Made by a program: the position numbers and the translations under genes. DNA of 43,833 nt from Clostridia bacterium (GTDB lineage: Bacteria; Bacillota; Clostridia; Oscillospirales; Acutalibacteraceae): positions 1 through 43,833 of the forward strand of contig JAGBHX010000154.1 of assembly GCA_017935265.1 (NCBI GenBank), read 5' to 3'. How positions within the stretch are numbered: the first letter of the stretch is position 1; each line of letters opens with the position of its first letter. Below the pieces are notes generated by a model that saw only the letters and a program-made list of their open reading frames with translations, searched no databases and was not told where the DNA came from. Shown piece by piece: positions 38,853-43,833 of the stretch.

Positions 38853-39692
38853 TTATAATTCTTTTATAAATCTTTTGAGCGCATTCTGCCAGGTAGGGAG
38901 TCTTTCAAAGCCTGCGTCATCAAGGCATTTCTTAGAAAGGCGTGAGTTAAGCGGTCTTTGCGCCTTTGCACCGTATTCGGCTGTTGTTACGGGGTTTATC
39001 ACCGTTGCTTTACCGCCCAGCTTCATAATCTCTTCGGCAAATTCTGCCCACGAACAGTAATTTTCATTTGTGCCGTGATATGTGCCGTATTTCTCGGTTT
39101 CAATCATATCACAAATCAGCCTTGCAAGGTCGGGGGTGTAGGTGGGGGAGCCCACCTGGTCACAAACTACGCTAAGCTGAGGATGGGTGTCACCAAGGCG
39201 AAGCATTGTTTTAACAAAATTACCTCCGTTGATGCCAAATACCCACGACGTGCGCACAATAAAATATTTGTTGCAGTGCTTTTTTACAGCTTCTTCGCCC
39301 TGCAATTTAGTTTTGCCGTAAACGTTGCAGGGATTTGTTCCGTCAGTCACTTCAAAGGGCTCATTCCCGGCGCCGCCGTAAACATAATCGGTGCTCACAT
39401 ACACCATTTTTGCGCCGATTTCACCGCACACTTTTGCAATGCTTTCACTGCCGAGGGTGTTTACACGGTAGCAGGTGTCTTCATCGTCTTCGGCTTTATC
39501 CACTGCCGTGTATGCCGCGCAATGCACAACGCAATCAGGAGCATATTCTTTAATAAATTTTTCGGTAGCCTCGGTGTCGGTAATGTCAAAATCCGCCATA
39601 TCAGCGCCTTTGCAGGCAATATGGCGGCTTTCAAGCTCTTTGATAACATCGAAGCCAAGCTGACCGTTGTATCCGGTAACAAGAACTTTCAT
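38853..39692 (-). CDS. rfbD: dTDP-4-dehydrorhamnose reductase
   Basis: Last step of dTDP-L-rhamnose synthesis: NADPH reduction of dTDP-4-dehydro-L-rhamnose. Rossmann loop VTGYNGQLG is at residues 4-12, AAYTAVDKAEDD near 62-73, and the catalytic YxxxK is in YVSTDYVYGG ... VYGKTKLQGEE (Tyr128 and Lys132 by count). The protein is 279 residues, normal. It begins 5 bases after the rfbC stop, with AAAGGA in the gap. The product is made for cell-surface polysaccharide. A hairpin ends the operon. Confidence 0.95.
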   Translation of the reverse strand: MKVLVTGYNGQLGFDVIKELESRHIACKGADMADFDITDTEATEKFIKEYAPDCVVHCAAYTAVDKAEDDEDTCYRVNTLGSESIAKVCGEIGAKMVYVSTDYVYGGAGNEPFEVTDGTNPCNVYGKTKLQGEEAVKKHCNKYFIVRTSWVFGINGGNFVKTMLRLGDTHPQLSVVCDQVGSPTYTPDLARLICDMIETEKYGTYHGTNENYCSWAEFAEEIMKLGGKATVINPVTTAEYGAKAQRPLNSRLSKKCLDDAGFERLPTWQNALKRFIKEL

Positions 39693-39697
39693 ATCTA

Positions 39698-40255
39698 TTA
39701 TCCTTTATAAGTGAATTTTACATCGCTGTCTTTGAGAAGAGGTGCGTTTAAGTCCTTTTGTGACAAAATGGGATTTGTAACACCCCATTCAACACCAAGG
39801 GTCGGGTCATCAAATCGAACACTGCGGTCATTTTCGGGTGAATAGAAGTTGTTTACCTTATACATAACCTCAACGTTATCTGTTAATGTAACAAAGCCGT
39901 GAAGACAGCCTGCCGGGATGTAAAACATCTTTTTGTTTTCTTCGCTTAATTTAACGCTGACCCACTTCATATAAGTTGGCGAGCCTTCGCGTATATCAAC
40001 CGCCACATCAAGAATTTCACCCTTGAGGCAGGTGAGAAGCTTTGCCTGAGCCATAGGTTCTGTCTGGCAATGCAGACCTCTCAATGTACCTTTTTCGGCC
40101 GAAAATGAACGGTTGTCCTGAATAAAATCATCAAAAATGCCTGCTTCTTCAAGAGTGCGCTTGGAATATGATTCCATAAACCAGCCGCGGTTGTCACCGA
40201 AAACCTTCGGTGTCAGCACAACTGCGCCGTCAATGAATGTTTTTTCAACTTCCAT
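39698..40255 (-). CDS. rfbC: dTDP-4-dehydrorhamnose 3,5-epimerase
   Basis: A cupin-fold epimerase that converts dTDP-4-dehydro-6-deoxyglucose to dTDP-4-dehydrorhamnose. Hallmarks are DNRGWFMESYS near 21-31, FIQDNRSFSAEKGTLRGLHCQ near 43-63 (catalytic His in RGLHCQ), DVAVDIREGSPTY near 79-91, and IPAGCLHGFVTL near 110-121. The 185-residue length is normal. The ATG overlaps the rfbA stop (TAATG) behind AAGGAGAA. Coupled to rfbA and rfbD in one operon. Confidence 0.95.
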   Translation of the reverse strand: MEVEKTFIDGAVVLTPKVFGDNRGWFMESYSKRTLEEAGIFDDFIQDNRSFSAEKGTLRGLHCQTEPMAQAKLLTCLKGEILDVAVDIREGSPTYMKWVSVKLSEENKKMFYIPAGCLHGFVTLTDNVEVMYKVNNFYSPENDRSVRFDDPTLGVEWGVTNPILSQKDLNAPLLKDSDVKFTYKG

Positions 40256-41187
40256 TATTTATTCTCCTTGGCTTCCTTTCCCCAACGAGGTCTTTCACCG
40301 GGAACATTTGAATACATTATTTTGCCTTCGGCAACACTCTGCAAGTGCCTGCCGTAGCTTGATTTGCCGTATTTTTTTGCAGATTCAAGAAGGTTTTTCT
40401 TCGAAATCCAACGGTTGTTATATGCGATTTCTTCAGGTGAAGAAATGATAATTCCCTGAAGTGTCTCAATTGTTTTAATAAAGTTTGAGGCATCGTTAAG
40501 GCTGTCAACCGTTCCTGTGTCAAGCCATGCAAAACCTCTGCCCATAAGCTTTACATCAAGGTTGCCGTTTTCAAGGTAAATCTTGTTGATGTCGGTAATT
40601 TCAAGCTCACCTCTTGCTGAGGGCTTAAGGTTTTTGGCATATTCCACAACCTTGTTGTCATAGAAATAGAGGCCTGTAACGGCATAGTTTGATTTGGGCT
40701 GTTCGGGTTTTTCTTCAATAGAAACGGGAACGCCGTTTTCGTCAAACTCAATAACACCGAATGCTGTGGGATTTTCAACATAGTAGCCGAATATGGTTGC
40801 CATATTCGGGTTTTTGCCTGCCTGACGGAGAATGTGGCCGAAGCCGTTTCCGTAGAAAATGTTGTCACCCAAAACCATTGCAACGCTGTCATCGCCGATG
40901 AATTCCTCACCGATGATAAATGCCTGAGCAAGACCCTCGGGCTTTTCCTGCACAGCGTAAGAAAGCTTGAGGCCGAACTGCGCACCGTCGCCCATCAGAT
41001 TTCTGAACTTGGGTGTGTCCTCAGGTGTAGAAATAATCAGAATTTCCCTGATGCCGGCCAGCATAAGTGTGGACAGGGGATAATATATCATAGGCTTGTC
41101 ATAAACAGGCAAAAGCTGTTTACTCGTAACCATTGTTAACGGATACAAACGGGTGCCTGAGCCGCCCGCTAAAATAATACCTTTCAT
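40255..41187 (-). CDS. rfbA: Glucose-1-phosphate thymidylyltransferase
   Basis: Makes dTDP-glucose from glucose 1-phosphate and dTTP, the first step of the rhamnose pathway. The signature [18 protein letters not shown] is at residues 1-18, with [20 protein letters not shown] near 21-40, and [12 protein letters not shown] near 110-121 and ARGEIEITD-like [12 protein letters not shown] near 188-199 agree. The 310 residues include the short C-terminal extension. The start at 41187 is chosen because GGAGG lies 8 bases ahead; the longer frame has none. It is the first gene of the operon, with an almost consensus promoter upstream. The pathway's second enzyme, RmlB, is not in the window. Confidence 0.96.
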   Translation of the reverse strand: MKGIILAGGSGTRLYPLTMVTSKQLLPVYDKPMIYYPLSTLMLAGIREILIISTPEDTPKFRNLMGDGAQFGLKLSYAVQEKPEGLAQAFIIGEEFIGDDSVAMVLGDNIFYGNGFGHILRQAGKNPNMATIFGYYVENPTAFGVIEFDENGVPVSIEEKPEQPKSNYAVTGLYFYDNKVVEYAKNLKPSARGELEITDINKIYLENGNLDVKLMGRGFAWLDTGTVDSLNDASNFIKTIETLQGIIISSPEEIAYNNRWISKKNLLESAKKYGKSSYGRHLQSVAEGKIMYSNVPGERPRWGKEAKENK

Positions 41188-41230
41188 TGCTAATCCTCCG
41201 TTTGAAGAATTTGTCAAATACTACCTTTTA

Positions 41231-41259
41231 ATCATAATACAAATACAGGTTTTCGTCAA
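41231..41259 (-). promoter_or_regulatory. Promoter of the rfbACD operon
   Basis: TTGACG and TATGAT on the minus strand, 17 bases apart, 44 bases before the rfbA ATG. The flanking stretch 41260-41355 holds T-tracts and no gene. Confidence 0.8.
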
Positions 41260-41355
41260 TAGAATTAACCGCTTTTTAACTCTTTTTTTAATAATTGCTC
41301 TTAGGTTTTTGGTGAATGTGTACTCACAAAAAATCAATTATTTGTGCATTTTGTC

Positions 41356-41384
41356 TTGATTTTGTTATTCCAAAGGAGTACAAT
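41356..41384 (+). promoter_or_regulatory. Promoter of the pyridoxal-kinase operon
   Basis: TTGATT at 41356-41361 and TACAAT at 41379-41384, 17-base spacer, 37 bases before the kinase ATG. Confidence 0.7.
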
Positions 41385-41420
41385 AGGTTTTGCTTATTTT
41401 AAAAAGAAAGGGGAATCCGA

Positions 41421-42251
41421 ATGAAAAAAATCGCGGTTATCAACGACTTATCGGGCTTCGGCAAATGCTCGCTTACGGCTGCAATACCTGTGCTCAGCGT
41501 GCAGGGTGTTCAGGCTTGTCCGTTGCCTACGGCAGTGCTCAGTAATCAAACGGGTTACCCTGATTATTGCAGTGTGGATTTCACTGAAAATCTGCCGTCT
41601 TTTATCAGTCAATGGAAAAAGCTTGAGCCTCATTTTGACGGTATTCTTACAGGCTTTGTGTCCGACATCAGGCAGATTAAAATAATTGAAGATTTTTGCC
41701 GTGACTTCAAAAAAGACGATACAATTCTTATGGTTGACCCTGTTATGGCAGACAACGGCAAAGTCTATCCCGTTTATTCACCCGAGCTTTGTGAGGAGGT
41801 GAAGCGTCTTGCCCTTATGGCAGACATCATCACCCCAAACCTCACCGAGTTTTGTGTGCTCACCGACACTGATTATGACGAAATAATGCTCAACGCATAT
41901 AAAGACAGTATGAACACCGTCATTTTTGAAAAAGCAAAGCCGCTTTTTGAAAATGGAATAAAAACGGTGATTGTAACAAGCGTACCTGTTACCGAAGGTT
42001 ATGTCACCAACTGTATTGTAACACCCGACGGTGTCGAAAACGTATCTTCAAGAATTTTTGAAGGCAGCTTTTCAGGCACAGGCGATTTGTTTGCTTCTGT
42101 TGTGTGCGGAGCTGTTGTGAAAGGCGAGAGCGTGTATGATGCGGTTTGCAGAGCCGCAAGATTTCTGGAAGCTTCACTTTCTGCAACAGTTTGTGAATGC
42201 ACCCGACCCGAAGACGGAATCTGCTTCGAGCCCTTTCTCAAGCTGCTGTGA
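41421..42251 (+). CDS. pdxY: Pyridoxal/pyridoxamine kinase (PdxY-like)
   Basis: A ribokinase-fold enzyme that phosphorylates B6 vitamers. The opening MKKIAVINDLSGFGKCSLTA is typical for this group, as are the substrate-loop segment PTAVLSNQTGYP near 36-47, GFVSDIRQ near 76-83, VDPVMADNGKVY near 110-121 and the anion-hole FSGTGDLFASVV near 218-229 with the catalytic-base Asp in GTGD. At 276 residues it matches the family length. AAAGGGG precedes the ATG. The next gene codes for an ECF S component 11 bases later, which suggests uptake and phosphorylation of the same vitamin. Confidence 0.88.
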   Translation: MKKIAVINDLSGFGKCSLTAAIPVLSVQGVQACPLPTAVLSNQTGYPDYCSVDFTENLPSFISQWKKLEPHFDGILTGFVSDIRQIKIIEDFCRDFKKDDTILMVDPVMADNGKVYPVYSPELCEEVKRLALMADIITPNLTEFCVLTDTDYDEIMLNAYKDSMNTVIFEKAKPLFENGIKTVIVTSVPVTEGYVTNCIVTPDGVENVSSRIFEGSFSGTGDLFASVVCGAVVKGESVYDAVCRAARFLEASLSATVCECTRPEDGICFEPFLKLL

Positions 42252-42262
42252 GGTAATGTGAT

Positions 42263-42790
42263 ATGAACAGAAAAAAGACACAAAACATTGCCCTTGCGGC
42301 AATTTTTACTGCGGCAATTACAGCTCTCACTATGGTGCATCTTCCTCTTCCCAGTGAAGCAGGCTATGTCCATATCGGTGACAGCATGATTTACCTTGCG
42401 GCAAGCTTTTTGCCTGCACCGTATGCCATTGTTGCTGCGGCCCTGGGCGGAGCACTTGCAGATATGGTGTTCGGCTTTTTCAATTGGATGCCGTTCACTT
42501 TCGTGATAAAAGCCCTTAACGTAATTCCCTTTGTGATTTGCTTTAAATATTCAAAAAAAAGTCAGCAAAAAATAATAACACTCCCGTCGGTTGTGATGAG
42601 CCTTGTCTCGGGCGTTGTTACCGTTGTGCTGTATTTCTTCGCTTCGTGGGTAGTTTACGGCAATGCGGCAACCGCTTGGCTCGATGTGCCGGGAAGTGTT
42701 GTTCAGGCAGCGGGAAGCACCGTGATTTATTGCCTTGCAGGTGTTGCTCTTGATGCGTCAAAAATCAAAACAAAGTTAAACAGGAGATAA
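42263..42790 (+). CDS. ECF transporter S component, probably for a B6-type vitamin
   Basis: A 175-residue membrane protein with five to six segments and the S-component layout. The N-terminal ALAAIFTAAITALTMV is the usual coupling-helix region, then GYVHIGDSMIYLAASFLPAP near 33-52 and AALGGALADMVFGF near 59-72, as in vitamin-binding S components. Conserved Gly-rich stretches agree. S components bind the substrate and pair with a shared ECF energising module, which is not encoded here. The B6 assignment comes from pdxY just upstream; HMP-like or other substrates cannot be excluded. GAGG precedes the ATG. Confidence 0.8.
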   Translation: MNRKKTQNIALAAIFTAAITALTMVHLPLPSEAGYVHIGDSMIYLAASFLPAPYAIVAAALGGALADMVFGFFNWMPFTFVIKALNVIPFVICFKYSKKSQQKIITLPSVVMSLVSGVVTVVLYFFASWVVYGNAATAWLDVPGSVVQAAGSTVIYCLAGVALDASKIKTKLNRR

Positions 42791-42795
42791 GTTTT

Positions 42796-43401
42796 ATGGC
42801 AGATATAGTTTATGAATATCTTGGCGGATTATATCTTAATCTTACCAACGATTGTCCTTGCAGATGTGTTTTCTGCATCCGTGACAAAATGGACACTCTC
42901 GGCTCGGCTTCTGAGATGTGGCACGAAAAAAATCCGGATTTTGATGCGATAGTCAAGGCGCTCAATGAATTCGACACCTCCAAATATTCTGAGGTCGTTT
43001 TCTGTGGCTACGGTGAACCTACCTGCGCATTTGATAATCTTGTCAAAACTGCAAAATACGTCAAAGAAAAATATGGCTTTAAAGTAAGGGTGAACACCAA
43101 CGGTCTCGGTAATCTCATCAACAAAAGAGATATTACCCCTGAGCTTTGCGAGGTTGCCGATGTAATTTCAATCAGCCTCAATGCCCCCAATGCCGAAAGA
43201 TATATGCAGTTGACAAGAAATGATTTCGGAATTGAAAGCTTCGATGCAATGCTTGATTTCACCAAAAAATGTGTTGAGAAAAATGCAAATGTACGAATGA
43301 CGGTGGTTGATGTAATCACCGACGAGGAGATAAAGCAGTGCGCAAAGCTTGCTGAATCCCTCGGCTCAAAGTTCGTTTCAAGAGAATACACCACTCAATA
43401 A
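42796..43401 (+). CDS. TatD-associated-type radical SAM protein
   Basis: A compact radical SAM protein of about 200 residues. The [4Fe-4S] motif is the CxxxCxxC of CPCRCVFC near residues 20-27 (Cys20, Cys24, Cys27), in the opening YLNLTNDCPCRCVFCIRD. VVFCGYGEPTC near 67-77 carries the GGE-like glycine loop, and VRVNTNGLGNL near 95-105 continues the barrel. The pattern matches, from memory, the TatD-family-associated radical SAM group; no TatD gene is in the window. AGGAGATAAG is 5-6 bases upstream and the S-component gene ends 5 bases before it. The substrate is unknown, and the link to B6 is positional. Confidence 0.85.
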   Translation: MADIVYEYLGGLYLNLTNDCPCRCVFCIRDKMDTLGSASEMWHEKNPDFDAIVKALNEFDTSKYSEVVFCGYGEPTCAFDNLVKTAKYVKEKYGFKVRVNTNGLGNLINKRDITPELCEVADVISISLNAPNAERYMQLTRNDFGIESFDAMLDFTKKCVEKNANVRMTVVDVITDEEIKQCAKLAESLGSKFVSREYTTQ

Positions 43402-43404
43402 CAA

Positions 43405-43440
43405 AAGCGATACGGTTTTGGCCGTATCGCTTAATTTTAT
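43405..43440. terminator. Terminator after the radical SAM gene
   Basis: An 11-bp perfect stem, AAGCGATACGG / CCGTATCGCTT, with a TTTTGG loop and AATTTTAT after it. The convergent gene ends 4 bases later. Confidence 0.85.
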
Positions 43441-43833
43441 CTTGAATAAACCGTAACATTTAATGTGTCGGTTACTTCAAATGTTGTTTTGGGAGTTCTC
43501 ACTCTGATGTCGTAGGTCTGGTCGCCGAGAGCCCAGAAGTTCATTTTGATTGTCCAGTGCTTCTTGCCGTCAACTTCAACCACTTCTGCGGTGTCTTCGG
43601 TGTAGGTCCATGTATTTCCGTTTTTCATAAACTGAACCTTTGAAATTCCGTTTGCCGTGGTGAGGGTGATTTTGTTCATTCCGTTGTAGATTACACCGTC
43701 GAGACTTTCTTCAAATGCAAAATCAGATATTTCTGTTGAATAATCAATAACCTTTGCTTTGAGGGTGAAATCAGTTCCCTGTGTCAGCCAGCCTGTTTCG
43801 TCTTTTGCAAAAACCGTAAGTTGTTGTTCATTG
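43437..43833 (-). CDS. Partial secreted-type beta-sandwich protein
   Basis: Only the last 131 codons are in the window; the frame stays open to the right edge, so the ATG at 43679 is internal. The visible part looks like tandem Ig-like domains: one segment with LTVFAKDETGWLTQG and FTLKAKVIDYS, then YNGMNKITLTTANGISKVQF, KHWTIKMNFWALGDQTYDIR, and the closing VTDTLNVTVYSR. Such alternating strand patterns are seen in extracellular carbohydrate-binding or adhesion proteins of gut Clostridia. No anchor motif is present in the C-terminus. The family and the N-terminal signal cannot be judged from this piece. Confidence 0.65.
   Translation of the reverse strand, partial: NEQQLTVFAKDETGWLTQGTDFTLKAKVIDYSTEISDFAFEESLDGVIYNGMNKITLTTANGISKVQFMKNGNTWTYTEDTAEVVEVDGKKHWTIKMNFWALGDQTYDIRVRTPKTTFEVTDTLNVTVYSR

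Noticed and set aside
41260..41355. Possible small RNA or riboswitch between rfbA and pdxY
   Set aside because: No stable stem or known riboswitch core was seen; the space is explained by two divergent promoters and T-tracts.

Overview
The window looks like a chromosomal segment of a spore-forming or formerly spore-forming gut Clostridia, probably Oscillospiraceae/Ruminococcaceae. The reasons are: an IspH-ribosomal protein S1 fusion behind cmk and plsC, a SpoIVFA/SpoIVFB-like pair, strong AGGAGG ribosome binding sites, consensus sigma-A promoters, and intracellular enzymes for fucose- and sialic-acid-type glycans. I assigned the taxon by gene content only. No rRNA, tRNA, CRISPR array or riboswitch was recognised, and no gene-free stretch exceeds about 300 bases.

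Left part (1-8022). A minus-strand trio of overlapping small orphan genes (one running off the edge) is followed on the plus strand by a YfcE-type phosphodiesterase, a DUF4830-type anchored protein and a polytopic membrane protein. Next comes an operon with its own promoter: glycerol kinase, an Ldh/malate dehydrogenase-type oxidoreductase and malic enzyme, closed by a terminator. Then comes an M23 gene that reads as one SpoIVFA-like protein interrupted by two in-frame TAA codons, coupled to a SpoIVFB-like M50 protease.

Middle-left (7985-23208). On the minus strand lie manA, nfo and a RAYT-type transposase that carries an inverted pair of REP-like palindromes inside its own reading frame. A repeat-rich membrane protein, a lipoprotein and a DUF815 ATPase follow. 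On the plus strand are an FHA protein, proB, proA, an anchored hypothetical and a BNR sialidase-like protein. A minus-strand pair (SGNH esterase, large glycoside-hydrolase-like protein) faces a plus-strand FkbM methyltransferase and a CPBP-family membrane protein with eroded catalytic motifs.

Phage cassette (23248-29689). Eight tightly packed minus-strand genes give terS, terL, portal, protease/scaffold, major capsid and two connectors. The last is a gene that appears to join a tail-completion protein to a tail-fibre-like end. There is no integrase, tape measure, lysis or replication gene, yet every frame is open and has a ribosome binding site. It is either a domesticated capsid module or a prophage with a large internal deletion.

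Right part (29813-43833). A HAD phosphatase and a GH95 fucosidase share a promoter on the minus strand. On the plus strand a BaiN/HI0933 flavoprotein, cmk, plsC and ispH-rpsA form an operon; the fused gene has a perfect internal Shine-Dalgarno placed to start S1 alone. An AT-rich pair follows (P-loop kinase and an HTH plus ParB-like protein), then the dTDP-rhamnose genes rmlD, rmlC and rmlA without rmlB. A B6-type operon comes next (pyridoxal kinase, ECF S component, TatD-associated-type radical SAM protein). The 3' end of a secreted-type protein closes the window.
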